DNA from: Casuarius casuarius
Taxonomy: Eukaryota; Chordata; Aves; Casuariiformes; Casuariidae
DNA length: 64,000 nucleotides
Direction of reading: 5' to 3'
Assembly: GCA_003342895.1 (NCBI GenBank)
Contig: PTFA01000011.1
Location: 1,322,629-1,386,628 of the forward strand
Part shown: one piece after another, positions 36,401-50,500 of the stretch
Layout of the letters: each line of letters opens with the position of its first letter
How positions within the stretch are numbered: position 1 is the first letter of the stretch
The notes under the pieces: generated by a model
The model's input: only the letters and a program-made list of their open reading frames with translations
Databases searched by the model: none
What the model was told of the DNA's origin: nothing
Made by a program: the position numbers and the translations under genes

Positions 36401-39400
36401 TTTAGTAACACATCTTCATCCATGGCTGCTCAGCTTTTTATTTGCTCTGTACAAAGGGGATGTAAGACAGTATCTTTATTGTGTGCCTTGAAAAGCTCTT
36501 AGCAAGAGGGACTGCTTGTTTTTCAGGGGGTTTGGGGGATTTTCTTTTTTTTTTCTTGTTTTTTAACATAACGTTTTTGCTTTGGATGAGAAGCGGGCAA
36601 TAGCAGTGTGCCAAGAGCCCAGGAAACGGCGATCACCAACGGGAACATGGTGAAGGAAACAGTCTTGCATGTCTATAGTACAACCGCTTATATTCACTGT
36701 GAAATCCAGTGTCTTGCATGTTGTCTCNTAAGTGAAGGTCACTTTCATTCCTTTGCCTCTGCCTCTTTCAATGTGGTAGTACCTTTGATTAACTGAATTA
36801 ATACAGCTGGGGTGGTGGTGGGTGGCACAAAAAGCTCCTGGTAAATGGAGATCTTTAAGAAACTGATACTGTCATTTAACCCAGCTCCTCTTCCTTCATG
36901 CTGTGTAGGAAATCCCCGTTTGTTCCTTATGGTAGTAGCACAGAGATAGCTGAGGGGGCTGATGGGTGTGGGTCTGTCTGCACAAAGCCCTGTGTGTTTA
37001 AGGGGGTTGGAGGGGGCAGGTGGGCAGCAATCCAGTCAGATCAGATGGGTTATCTTTCCTGACATATCCCTATGTCCTTAGACTATCATGGCTCCAGCTG
37101 AACAACTGCACCAGCCTTTCCCAAGGGCAGCTATAACTACTCCCCCGTAGCGCTGTCAGCAGTGAATATTGACTATACAGGAGCCACAGTCGAGTTTTCT
37201 CTTGGAGTTTCCTTACCTAATTGGCTCCAGAGCAGAGCAAAACTCAATGGAAACATGAGTTTCCCAAAGGGGTTATCAACTCCTCCTTACCCTCTCTCCT
37301 CTTAGGTTTCAGCAAGAGCCGGTAATGGCAAGGTGAACACAGCTAACCCCTGTGCCGACTGAAGGGCAGCCAGTGTTGGATGGGCGGCGACACTCCTGCT
37401 GCTGAACCATGAATTTTTCTATGTGGGGCCTCTTTTCTACCCCTCTTGTGTCCAGCCCTGTGGAGAAAGCAGCAGTGTGCGCCACTTGCTTGCTAGATGC
37501 ATTGACCAAAGATGTGTAAACTGAGCAATTACCCAGCAGATGCTGATTAAATAATCAGCATTTTACCAGTAAGTAATCAACAGGAGAAAGTGTGTGGATT
37601 TTTTATTTACTTTTTTTTCTCTCTCTATAAAACATCAGAATGAGGTAACCTGTCCCTGTTAACAAGCCCAGGATCATGAGATGGAGTTAGCTAGCAACTC
37701 TTTTCTTTCCTTTTTTTGCCTACTTTAATAATCTCTCTTCTTTTCTTTCCCAGCCCAGAGCTTTGCTGTCAGACTTTTAACTTCAGAGCGCAAGCAATAA
37801 GACATAATGATCTTGTGTAGTTAGCAAGCCTGGGGTTTCTTTAGTAGGCAGAAGAGAGAATTCCTCAAAACTTGCTTTACTTTCATGCAGAAACCAAAGA
37901 AGAGCTGGGCACCAGTCCAATCTTTGCCTGGACAGAAGCGTTGGACTTGCTGAGTTGTGCAGCATGTGCATGTTGGTTCAGCTGGTCAAACTACTGCATC
38001 TGCCAGAGCAAACGGTGAGCTAGGGAGTATGGATTACGCTGCAGCAGGGGGAAAGTGGTCCATTATTTCAGGTAGATATCAGAGAGAGAAAGGAATAAAG
38101 AATATGTGACAGGTCATTCCCTACAGGAGTGACAAATCTGGGCATTAGGGTACTAGTATGGACCTGGAAGTGTATCTTTTAAATTAGGCTGGAGTAACAT
38201 AGACTTCACAATATTTGCTCTTAACTCCTTTTTGGTTTTTGTTTGTTGAGTATTATGTCAGGTATTTTCTCCAGAAAAAGATTTGAGGTAGTGATGGTAC
38301 ATTTCAGAACAGAGTAGTATTTTCAGTTTGGGTAACATGATAAAGGATTTGTTAGCTCAAACTGACAGAGGAAAGATTTATGAGTTGGGTTCTCTAGGTG
38401 GCATGAAATTGAGAATAATTCTTTATTGCACAGAAACACTTGCTAAGAATGTGTTGATTTGGATTTGAACAGCATCATGGTATGGGCTATTTCAATATGC
38501 TACATAGCAACTCATGAAAACTTCGTTATGTTGGGTAGACAGTTGACTGGGCTGAATGAAGAATACAGTATGGTTACATATTTGATGACGGTGATTAAAA
38601 ACCAAACAAAAAAAACAAAGCAAGTGGCAAACATATGCCTTAAAAGAGACTCCAGCTCCTGGAGTTCTCCAGCCATAGAGAATGGGAGGCCTGGCCAAGT
38701 AAGCCTTGCTGGGGGTAAAAGCAGTTGTCATACATGAGCAAGCCCTGAGATATTTTAATAATGACAGAGCTGGAGATCAACTAATAGAAGAACAACTAAT
38801 CTGGCCTTCAGATGACTGCCCAGAGATCACAGCTTCACAGCAACAAGAACTAAGCCTTGAAGATGTGGGATGCTGGCAACATTTTCACTGTGAGCAATAC
38901 CATTAATGCACAGGGCAGAAAAGTTGGGAAGAGAGGATAAAGTCTCCGAAGTAGTTATACAGAAACAGTCACGCAACAGTGTCCTAGAGGAATGCTTTTC
39001 TCTTATCCAAAGAAATCCCCCTAAAAACTATAATAATGAAATCAGTCCTGTGGTGATTCCTGTTCTTTGCATTAACACAGTGAATTATTTTATCCTCATC
39101 TAAATAACACTGAAGCAGTGCTGAGAGCTGCTGCTCCATTCAGCTGATGGCGCTTGCAGTTTTGCTCTGTGAAGAAGAGCCCTTTGCTTTTCCCAGTGCA
39201 CCTTGTTCTTTTGAGTGATGATCCAGACCGTGCATCTATCTTCTCTAAGAGGCACTTTAAATCTGGCTACTGATTGAGAACTGATCCATCAGGGACAAAG
39301 AGATGCCTGAGGACAGTTGAGGTTAAGACTGGTCTTTCCCCTCCTGCCAAAGCTCTGCCTCTGCCAGGAGTATGTGGTTGAACAAACATCGGAGGCGCCT

Positions 39401-42400
39401 ATCGCTCGCCTTGCCTTCTCTGGAAAACCCCCTCTGCCTCCCTGCTTCAGGAGTTTTCCCCTCCCTAAAATATTGGGAGAAGAGTATGCAAGCCTCAGAG
39501 TGAAATAGGAGCTTAAAGGTAATTTTCATTACATTCCAGCAAATATGAAATGATCAAAGACTAAAATTAATGTTATGTATTAAGTTATCAATTAACTATG
39601 TGTTAAAGAAAAGGCCGAGATGGTAGAGCTGTGTTCACTGAGAACAAACACAGAGTACCCAGCTTATTAAGGATGTCTTTTGAAAAGCCTTTGATTCATT
39701 TGAAATGTATTAATATCCACTTACTAATTCCACATCCCAAGGCTGCTAGTAAGATTTCTGCAAAATAGTGACATCTTCTGGAATAACCGCAGGTCCGTAA
39801 TGGTGCTAACTCCAGAACTTGGAATCATTCATTTAAACAGAAAGCCAGAAATACGATTTTGAAAAATATTAACTTGTACTTTGATACAAAAAAAAAAAAA
39901 AATCGGTATAGTTTAGATACTGCTTCAGCATAACCATAACCACTTTCCTTCAATTAATAAATACTCCCATATTGCAAAAAACCTAAAAATTAAAAGCTTT
40001 AAATCAAAGGCTGCCTGTTTGGAGAATGTGAAATATTAGTGAAATGGAAACAAGTTATAAGTTGAACATATAAAACTTGAAACATACCAAATCTTTTTTT
40101 CTTTTTCCTTCCCCTCTTCCTCTCCCCTCCTCTTTTCTCTGAGGAAGAAAATGCCTGTCTGCCATTATGGCTTGATATGGTCACCTGGAATAGGTGTCCT
40201 GAGCTCAGGACACCTGAGTCTTCCAGTAAGCTTGGCTGGACTTGCCTGCAGGAGGAGGAGAGGACGTTGGCATGAAACGTGAGCAGCTGGCTTCTTGCTG
40301 GGGTCCCCCTTCCCTGGGGATCCCTTTCCCTGCTGTGGGTACGGAGGGTCATTGGGGGAGCAATGGGGAGCAGAGCCTCTCAGAGGCTCCAGAGGCAATG
40401 TGGGGGACTCCATTTCCCTTAAAAGACATTTTGCTGGGGCACGTGATCTGAAGTATGTATGGAGAAGATGAAGCCCTGCTGTGGTGGGGATTGCCCCTGT
40501 TTTCATAAACCACCAGGCTGAACTTTGAAATAGTTGCAGCAATTAGTGAATTGCTTTTAAACTGGTATTTCATGTCAGTGCATTCAAAACAAACAACCCT
40601 CCTCTCTTTTTTAAAAAACCTGAGTGTGGTGGGTGGGTGGTTTGGGGTTTTTTTTGTTTATTTGTTTGTTTGCACTTTTTTTTTTTTCCATCAGCTTGAC
40701 CTGTTGCGCTTTTAGCTTCGTTACTTTTCTGCCTGTAGTGATCCCTTTTGCTGTGAGGAGCGCTAAGCCCTTAACTGTGGGATAGGTTAGAGTTCCCCTG
40801 CTTGCTGCCTCAGACTTGATGAGCAAAAAGGGAAAAAGAAAACCTAAAAGCAAACTTTTTTTTTCTATGCGAGTAGTTCTATATGTAGATTTTTCTGCAA
40901 GCCGTTACCTAACTAGTTCAGAAGTGAACATTAGTCAAGGGTTGATGAAGACTTTGGAAGGAGTCCATTCGAGTTAAGTTGAAATCGAGTTGAATAGCAG
41001 GCTCCCAGCTGCTTGCACTGCTCCAGGGAAACCCCCAGAACAACCACCCTTCCCCACACTCCATCCTTTCGCAAGGCTCTCTTACTGGCGTATGTCTTTC
41101 GGTAATATTCAGGGTAAACAGCAATCACTAATGTTTTAAAATGTATTCAAACCTTCAATTATCTGAAATGAAAGGGACTATTTAGCTCATTATCCTATTT
41201 TAAAATGCTGCTGGTATTGCACTGAAGCTGTTATGATGTTTTCTCTTGGTTAATATGGAACGTAAATTTCCACAACATTAAAAATGTCACATCACATCTC
41301 CCTTTGTGAGAGAGCAGTCTGACGTTAACATGTCTTAAATATCAACAAAGGAATAAATCCATTCTGCTGGTCAGCAGTGACACAAGTGCTTGCACTTACT
41401 TTATTTCAGCCTGATACTATGTAAAACCTACAACATTCAGCCAAAACAAAAACTAAACTGCATCAGTAAAAATAATTACCAGTGATGTTAAGGAAAACAA
41501 GCGTTAGATATGGAGTTTTTCAGCCTTTATCTTAGACCCAAACCCTTTGCATCTGAGGCCACTACAAGGATCCCTGAGCAGTTTCATGGTGCAGGTTGCT
41601 GAGGATTTGTCCACCACAGTTTGTAGGCACAAAATATGAACACTTGTGTTGTGCTAGTTCTTAGAGGTTGTAGTCACCTCCTGAACAATCACTGCCCACA
41701 CTAATAAGGATGTGATCTGTGCTCTGAAGCATCTAGATTCAAGACAAATGTGACAAAACTTGGGGAGAGGAAGGGGGGAAAGAGGGAGCATAAGAACGTG
41801 CTGCTTTTTTGTGTGTGTCGTCTGAGCTGAGGGACAGGGAGTCTTAAATTTTATTGACAGTCAGAGACTTGTACGCACTTGGAACTACTTTAAAAAATGA
41901 GAGGCAGGTGTTTAAACTTCTTGAAATGCTGATTGGGGCAACAACTTTAAAATAAATGTACCTCAGTGACTTGTCTGAGGTTACACAAAAAAATTGTTGG
42001 CAAACTTCAGAGCTGCACCCTAGTGGCTTAATCCCACTGCACTGAGGGGGTTTTGAGATTCTCCTTCCTCCTTAACTGTTCCTTGGGATAGAAGCCTGGA
42101 ATATTGTGTTTACATGTATAGCGGGCATGTAATGTGACTTTTTTTTTTTTTTTTATATACTGCATAAAGGCAAAATCAAAGACACAGATACTGCTGTTAC
42201 GAAAACAGGTGTGACAGGAATGCATTAATTTAATTTTAGAGGGGTGTGTGGGTCTTTTTTGATGCTTCAGCTCTTGGAACTATTTCACTGAAATCTTACT
42301 TCCACATAGCAGCAACATTTTGAGTTATGTGATGAGAAAGCAAAGATTAAGAATAGTGAGTATATTTATAATACTGATATCTCCAGTATAGCTACTGGTG

Positions 42401-42403
42401 GTT
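33486..42403. other. Intergenic stretch without recognisable gene
   Basis: The first 600 bases form an enhancer-like block (listed separately). The rest is mixed-composition DNA with short tracts: A15 at 39888-39902, a GGTT/TTTG-rich patch plus T12 at 40624-40687, and T16 at 42139-42154. A short CACATG-type repetition lies at 34959-34999. Open frames at 35058-35312, 38459-38737 and 39999-40542 show nothing recognisable. No RNA gene is seen. Confidence 0.5.
33640..34110. promoter_or_regulatory. Candidate enhancer-like block (octamer plus TAATTA words)
   Basis: Within about 470 bases there is an octamer ATTTGCAT (33678-33685) inside a small inverted repeat CCTCAT-TTGC-ATGAGG. There are also three TAATTA homeodomain cores (33663-33668, 33854-33859, 34054-34059) and further ATTA words. 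Such clustering is typical of conserved developmental enhancers, and EPHA6 is the only gene seen nearby. No alignment could be run, so conservation and function are inference. Confidence 0.25.
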
Positions 42404-42449
42404 AATAAACATCAGATCTTATTTCTGTTTAAAAAAAAAAAAAAAAAAA
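42404..42449 (+). repeat. AATAAA followed by A19: possible retrocopy 3' tail
   Basis: AATAAA at 42404-42409 is followed 21 bases later by 19 consecutive A (42431-42449). This spacing is that of a cleaved, polyadenylated RNA copied into the genome. The several hundred bases upstream would be the body, but I find no coding sequence and no clear target-site duplication around the tract, which is followed by GGAAATTTCC. A chance A tract next to a common hexamer is the alternative. Confidence 0.3.
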
Positions 42450-43619
42450 GGAAATTTCCTTTATCTGTATGATAATGCTGTAGGTAATGTTATCTGGTAT
42501 GACTTCAATGTTTAATGTTACATTTTCACCAAATCTAATAAAATGTGTCTGTGTACTGTGCATGATTGACAGTCTTTAGTAGGCTCCAGTGAGATAAAAC
42601 AAAGGAATTGCATGTTCAGGTGGGGATGTCACAGGAGTCTTAATTAGATCCAACGTTCACAGGGTCCAATTCACTTAGAAGGAAACTTCTCACTTTTCAG
42701 CAAACTATGAATTCTGTGTGCTGCTGAAATGCAGCCAAACCTTAAATCTTCAGGTATAGAGTGGGCAGTGCACATCAATTCTCTCTGAAGGAAAACCAAA
42801 AAAACAACCAAAATATATGAAATGATATGATACATTTATAATGCTCCCTTCTAGGCGTCATTCTGTATCAGTGCTACTCATCTGGAAAGGCCTTTACCTT
42901 CAACCTTTCCAAAGCACAAGGTCTTGATCCAAATCCTGTTAAGCTAGACATCCCATTGACCTGACTAGGCAGCTATCAGTAATCTCTTCCTGATGAATTC
43001 ACAATCACTTTAATTGTGCTTTTTAGAGGCATGTGTTTAATAAATATAGAACATCCAAAAATACTTTAGCTTTTTTATCAGGCTTGAAGATCTGAATAAT
43101 TAGAATATAAGCTCTGAAAAAGTAATATTTAAACATTTCATTTTTGAAGGATGACAGTGTGTAAGTGCCCTCCCTGAAGATTTTTTTGCCCCATGATTAA
43201 TTTGCTTCATTTGCTTTAATCTGTTGCCATGTGCAGCAAAAAGACAAATTGTGTTTATACTACTCTGGTCCCTCCCATCATTTCCAAAACAACTGCTTTT
43301 ATGCACTTCGGGCAGCTTGAATCAGGCCTAATTAGAGTCCTACATCTGCTTTCAATCTTTGGGCTAGCATACAAGGTTGCTCTTGTATTTAGGCTTACAG
43401 TGGTTTCCCTTGTTTGTTTACATTTTGTTTTTTAAATTTATAAACATCCACAAGGACAACAACATCCTAGCATCTGACATCTGTCGTATAACAGCTAAGG
43501 AGGATTCCCACATTGCTATCTGCTCAGGCCACTTGAGCTCCATCAGCACAGGCACAAAGCTTGAGGCAAACCAGGCTTGCTGAAGCGGTATTGGGGCTCA
43601 TTAACATTATACTCCCTGT

Positions 43620-43647
43620 CCCCCTGCCCCCTCCCCCAGCCTCCCCC
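43620..43647 (-). repeat. Four C5 runs: strong minus-strand G-quadruplex motif
   Basis: C5 runs at 43620-24, 43627-31, 43633-37 and 43643-47 are separated by 2, 1 and 5 bases. The minus strand therefore carries four G5 runs with short loops, the strongest quadruplex pattern in the window; the plus strand could form an i-motif. Confidence 0.8.
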
Positions 43648-46600
43648 TTGGGATTGCTTGATTATTTGTTTCCGTCTGTATTGGTGGTATTTGGCTAACA
43701 AGAAGGAATCCAACTGCTTAACAGCTACTTGAATAAAAGCTTCCCTCTTCACCTTTCGGGTTGGTTCCTTCCATCTTGGAAAAACAAGTTTTGCTGAAAT
43801 GAATCAAAAGATTATTTAATGGGTGTGCAGAGGAATGGCATCAGTCTGCTAGTATAAGTTTTCTTATGTCATGCATCAGTCTTGCTTCTCCTTGACATGG
43901 CACGCATCCTTGAGGTTCCTGTCCGCATTGCAGACAGGAAGGCAAAAGGCATCCTGGCAGGACAAATGTCCTGGCTTTACTGTGAATGGGATAAGTAAAA
44001 GCTTAGGGGTTGGAGAGGGAAAAGCTTTATTTTTCGTTTTAATTTTTCATTTTATGAAAAGATATAATAACATTAGATCAAGAACTAAAATACTGGGGCA
44101 TGAGAATCTCACACTTCACAGAAGTTCTGGATTTTTGTCACTTCTACCCGCCAGCCAGTCACCTCTATTAATTTTACTGAATACTGTTCAATTCTGAAAA
44201 TTCATTCCCTGCAGGTCAATATTGGACTCTGTGTGTATTGGGCTCCCGTGTCGGCTGTTTGTTTCTGGAGGATAAGCACGTGCTTTGGTTCGGGATCACT
44301 GTTCCCCTGTAACGAGGCGGTAGCGCTGATGCTGAGCGGGCTGGTGCTGCGGCCACTGAAGCAGTTTCATAGTTCAACAGGGAGGTGAGGGGGACTGGTG
44401 AAAGAAATAGGAACTCTATTTCTACATGCTGTTTTTTCCCTAACCTACGGGGGATAGAAGCTCCCATAATTCAGTGCAGAGTAGTAAGATACAACTTCCT
44501 GATGGCTCATTGCATTTGTTTGGTCCCTTATGAATAATGCGGGCTTCTTAAGCACATGCTGAATCTCTTTATCCCCTTCTATCATTTCTTTGTTCTGTTT
44601 CACAAACATAGAGCATATATGCATGAATGAGAGCATATAAAATATGTATAGATTTAAGGATAGGGTTACTTTGTGTCTTATGATAGTTCATAAAGCTATT
44701 TTTTGGGCTATGATGCTTGACAATGAGGATAAAAATTCTTTACTAAGGAATAGAAAACATTAACAGACAACTATTCTTCCAGACTTAGTTTTCTTCAGCT
44801 ATTGTAGAATAATGCATGAAACCATGGAAAACTGTTTTTGAGAAACTTCTGTATTAAAGGTTACAACAGACGAATGGCAGAATTAGCCATAAAGAAAGAA
44901 ATGATTACTGAGTAGGTCATTCTTACTACAAGCAACATCATATGGATCAGTGATAATATTCTACTGCATGCATGAAGGAAGATCTAAAATAGCTTTAGTA
45001 TAAAACTGAAGATCATACAATTTACCTTGTATGGCAGATGGTAGGTGGGGGAGGAAAGTGTCCTGAAACTGTGAAAAATGTTTGAGGAGCTATAATTATT
45101 TTCTTTAGGAAAATGCCAAAAATAAGAACCAACAAAAACTCCGGTTTCACATATGGTCCAGATCAAGATGTGGAGCTACAGCTTATTTTTGCTAAAATGT
45201 TACACCCCAGATTCATCCCACCTAATTTTTGTTTATCTAGTCTCCCTGTATAGTCAAAGGAGTAAGGAGTATGCCCAAGATGGGATCTCGATTATAAAGA
45301 GCTGTGAGTTTTCTGGATGCTGCCATTATTCAGTCTAGGTAGTGAGCGTTTAACTTACGGTATGCCTAATGAAATAGGTATATATTGCAAGTGGGTGTGA
45401 TATCAAACTTGCCACTCCTTGAAATAAAACATCATTTCTTTTTCACATGTGTTGATCTTTTCTTCTTTTCACTGTTGAAGGTGGGCAGCCTTTTAGGGTA
45501 TTTGAATACTAATTTTGTTCTTATCTCTTTCCTTGACTCATTCATGAACACAGTGTTAGTATCCTTTCAACTTTTTGAGCCATTTGTGCTTTTTTAATGA
45601 ATATAATTGTTGTTGTTATTCTGTAGTACTTAAGCTATGGAATTAGGTCTGCTGTGTCTGTTTCGTCTGTGGGGTATCTTTTACAATGTAATAAGATTGC
45701 CTAAAATTGAGAGGGGTCCTTTGCTCCATTTAAATTGCACTGTGTCTTAACATCACATTCTTCATTTCCTTCATTTCCTCAGTGACTTAATAAGTACTTA
45801 AATTAAACAAGAAAAGCTTTCTAACACAGAAGTGAGGAAATCTAGAGTTAATGCTGCTACTCTACTCCTAATTCACCTGGCGGTGCATAGGCACTCTATT
45901 AAGAAAGCCACAGAACAGCAGGTGAGCTTTTATCTTATGTTTCTACAATGTATATACCATATGTGCTACACAGTTCACTGCATATGCTATGTATGATCAC
46001 CCACTGCTTTGGACCCCTGCTGTACCAAGGTGCAACCAGGTGACGTAAAGGATGGGGAATGACTGCCTGATTAATATATTCCTATTTTTCTTGATGATCT
46101 CTGTGCTTGCACCACATTCTTTTAATGGAATGGGACTTAAAACCATCCTTTTTTTCCCCCCTCTCTCTAAAGAGCACTTCTGTTCTTTCACTCTTTTCCC
46201 TATCTAATGTGTGGAATTAGTTGTTCTGGTCTTACGCTCATTAGTTACACATCTGAGGAGAAACAGAGGCCCTTCCCTCCAGCAGTGAAAACACACAAGC
46301 CTTTCAGGTTTCCCAGCTTCCTCTCGTTGTTGGAAAAATTCGGCCTGGGGTGCACCGACTCCTGCACTGCAGACGTGACTGTGAGGATTGCCGGTGTCGA
46401 TAGCGGTCTCCACTTGCTTCTCCTTTTACGCCAAGCACAGTAACACTCAGGCCCTGCTGCCTGAGACAAAAGCTTAGCTTCTCAGCAACTAATCACTTTT
46501 GTGCAATCCTCGTCTGAAAGATATTTTACACCTAGTGCTTCCTCGCTGATTGAAATAATTGGCTCTGTGGTAGCTTTCTGGGATGTAGGGTCTTCATCTC

Positions 46601-47471
46601 CAGCATTACCTTCCCTACAATATTATTTGGGTCACAGAAAATGCATGCAAGATTGGTCTGGTCTGACTCTCTGGCCTCGGCTACCCGTCAGCCTGGACCC
46701 TTCGAAAATAGCTGCCTGAGTGGTTTTGCTCTCTGTGGCCCTATCCCCAAAGCTGTAAAATGCGATGAGATGCGCACAAATGGAGGTTGCCTTCCCCAGC
46801 TTGCAGGGGAGCAGCGAAACTATTAAGCTTCAGTGGCACTCGATGTTGCTAATTTCTGAGTCTCTCTGACTCAGTCTTTTGAGACGGCAAAATAAAAAGA
46901 AAGCACAAGGTGAAGTCTGAATAATTCCTCTGACTGTGCACATGGGGAACTGACTGCGAAAGCTATGTAGGAATACGGCAAACTGCAGTTACCTTCATTT
47001 TGAAAATGCATTGATCAAAGGGACTCTGTCAGTATCTGATTAAGGGCCATGTAAGAGTACTGAAGACATTTCCTTCTGGTTAACAGCTCTGATTACAGGG
47101 GGCTCCTGGAGTGAATTTGCCTGCAAGCAGACAGGCTTGTCTCCGGGCTCCACCTGACGTGCTAGGGTTTCTCAATGGCCCAGCTTCCTGTTGCTGAAGG
47201 CTACTATTCATTCACAGCTTGTAAATCAGTCGCCTGTAAATCAATGGATGAAAAAACTACTGGTGGAGAAGTGTTCCTCAGCAAACTCCACTCTCTGCTC
47301 CTGAAACTTGTTGTCCCAGGGCATGTATTCCATGATCATGGAAAAATATTTAAAAGTTTAACACACGTTAACTGGTGATAGAGGTGAAAATGAAGGACCA
47401 TACCTTCTTCATGATCTGGGAAACTTGCTATAACTGCTCTAAAGTCATGGGTCTTTTTTGGTTTTGTTTGT

Positions 47472-47472
<1 letters not shown>

Positions 47473-47495
<23 letters not shown>
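47473..47495. repeat. T23 homopolymer
   Basis: Twenty-three T. On the minus strand this would be a poly(A), but no AATAAA lies in the expected position (the preceding minus-strand sequence ends CATATATT). I treat it as a simple tract. Confidence 0.8.
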
Positions 47496-47502
<7 letters not shown>

Positions 47503-50500
47503 GGTGGAGCCAAATTACCATTTCCAATGCCAAAAAGCAATTGACTTGAATACCTTTAAAGCACAGTAACCAGAGTTGACTGAAGGCTTAATGTAGGCAA
47601 GAAGAACTGGAGCAGTTTGGGTTTGCTCAGTACTGGTTTTCTGGCATAAATGATTGAAATGGTGTTGAGAAGCCCTGGCCTGATGAATGCAGCCAGGAGA
47701 CTATCAGCAGCTGCTACTACTGCAAAGAGCATCATACATCCAGGGAAATATCTCGACAGAGCTAGAGCATGCCAGGAAGCTATGATAATTGGAGCACAAC
47801 ATTTGGTATCTAAACATTGAGAAACATACACATTTGGAAATATAACAAGCCCAAACTGAATTCCTGCCAAACATGCTGCTTATCTCACGTAACACCGAGG
47901 AAATGTGCTGTGCGTGTCACTTTTGTTATTAACTGTTTTCTGTGTGAGACAGCATGCAAAACTGTGCTGTCCTATGCTGTTCATACAATGGGCTTGCACA
48001 AGTCTGCTCACCGCGACCGAGTTCTAAGTAGCCTTGGTGGCCGCAACCACCAAGCAGAGCACCATGCCCACTGGTGTGCGTGGGCACTCGTGGGTGCACT
48101 CGGGGCCCCCAGTGGTGGTAGGGAACAGGGTGCTTCCCCCCAACCCTGCGCTCGATTGCTCTATACCTCCCTGTGACCAAGGCTGGAGCTGTCACCATCT
48201 GCCACCCCCTGCCAAATAACAGTGGGCCCATGTCCAAGGAGCCGAACCTTCACAGGAAGCTGTGAAGGCTGAAGTCCATGCCGCAGATACAGTCCCCTGC
48301 AGGGCTTGCTGTGATCGGTGTACGCTTTCCATTTCATAGCTAGAAGAGTGCAGTATGATTGCAAATNATAGTCTCTGTATCAAAGCTCAGGCCCTGTGCA
48401 CCAGGTGGTTCCTTTCGTACTGAGCCTTCGCATTTGCTCCAGAACAGTGAATGACTAGAGAAAAGCCACCAGACCCCAGGGAGAGATATAGTGCCGTGGC
48501 TCCGAAAGTGCTAATGTGATTATGTAGGGGGAGGAAGAGATGAAGACGAAATAAAGAACTGCTGAATGAGCTGAGGCAAGAATTCAATGAGCAGATAGAA
48601 GATAGTGAGGACTGAAAGAAGTCAGAGAGAAAGCAGAAAAGGGGAAAAAGAAGGTGATAATTTTTCATCCACCCAAAAGCTAAAATATGTTCGTGTTGCC
48701 TATGTGTTCTTAGAGAAAGAGAGAGAAAAAGGTCCACCATTTCATTTCTTGCTGCTTGCCAGCGTGTCCTTTAGAGACGTATTTTTCCACATCGGAGGCG
48801 CTTAGTTTTCAATTGTCTGCTTTAAAAATAAAGTAAAATAAAACCTGCCATGAAAAGCAGACTACATTTTGAAAATAGAAGCTCGTTCAGTTGAAATCAC
48901 AATGTCTAACAGACAACTATGGTTCTATTATCCCATTCATGCTAAGCTGGTATGTGAGCTGGTAGAGGTGCAAAACAGTAGCCCAAGACTGATTCCAACA
49001 GACACAGCCTTATACAAAAAATAGCCTTAATGGTGTTTATAAGAAGGAAAGGTGGCCTGAACATAAGCTGGAGTTCACATAATTAAGTATAATGTTCTTG
49101 GCACATCTTCACTGGGAGCAGTCTCTGCTTGTGCGATGAATTAGAGCGCCTTACCTCTCTCACTCTTGGTAAAAAAGGATGCTGCTTTCACTTCTGCTTT
49201 TTTGGTAAATATTCCAAAGGGAAAGAAAAGCAGAGTATTTAATCACGGGCGTTAGCCTCTTGCTGTGTCAAAAGAGGTCATATGCTTTCTTGTAGAAAGT
49301 AGTAGATATCAGGTAGATATTTGTATGCTATGAGACAGGAGAGTAAACTCTTCCTACAAATTAGGATGATGCTGGAGTCAAAGAAGCATATCAGAAGGAA
49401 GAAGGCTGGAGTCGACTAGATACAGTAAAAAAATCAAACTTTCTATTTTTCTTTTGACTATGATTACCAAACCCTCAATTCTGAACTTAAAAATGCTTGC
49501 TATATAATTACTTTTGCTTATCCAGTTAGTTACTAGTATTGCAATGTNAGTTGTGCCCCTGAGAAAAACTTGTAAGTGTGCTATGAAGCAAGATATTCTG
49601 AGATGAGCGTAAACATACTTCCTAAAATATAAGGGCAGTTTTCAATAGAGATTGGGGCTAGCAAGAAAACCTCATCTTCAGAAAGAATTATGTTCTTAAT
49701 TTTATGGTTCTTAGTAGCNTTGTTTCTAAAAGCACTCTGCGTATGCACATGCATAACATACATACTGAATGCATAAACCTCTTTGGATTCATGGTCCTAA
49801 TAAAAACAAGTTCAAATCCTTATCTTAAGCAAAATGGGAATTGAACTTGACATCCAAAATAGTTGGATGATGTTTGTTTCTTCTGCATAATTTCCAGTTT
49901 TCATGCTCCTCTCCATTTCCTGGTTGTAGTGGAGAAGAAACATAAATATGCTGAAATGCCATGACGAGGGGGTGCATCTGCAATATTTCTATTAGTAAAG
50001 ATGAGAAATGTGGTGGAACCTCACCTGGGTCTGCATATCTAAGAAGCTCAAAAGAGCATCTCAGCTTCTGGGTTCTTAGATAAACTGAAATCTCAGACTT
50101 TGAGCTTTCCCAAAAACTACAAATTGAGAGAGGCTACTTNTTCTCTAGCATTCTCCCCTTTGCCTCTCAAATCTTCTGAAAACATTTTTTTTTTATTGCT
50201 CTTATATTTTGGAGTAAAATTTCCTAAAGTTAGAAATTTAAAGATGTAGTTTTGCTCCCAAGTGAGTAAGTTAATCACAGTACCTGTGAAAGANTACTCA
50301 AATCCTAAGATTCTTGACCCTTCGAAATCTGCTCATCCATCTGAAAATGCTGAGCTGGAGTTGTGCACCTTTTTATCTGCATTCCACCGCATTCCCCTGA
50401 AATTCAGTGTACTTTATTCAACTCAGGAATACTGTGGCTTGTACCTACCAATTTCTGAAACTTCTTCTATTGCTTTTCAAAATTGGACCTTTAGACATGA

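Noticed and set aside
37002..37024. G-rich stretch as a G-quadruplex
   Set aside because: Only three runs of three or more G; the fourth is a GG, so it fails the canonical pattern.
47473..47495. T23 tract as the tail of a minus-strand retrocopy
   Set aside because: No poly(A) hexamer at the right distance and no recognisable body or duplication.
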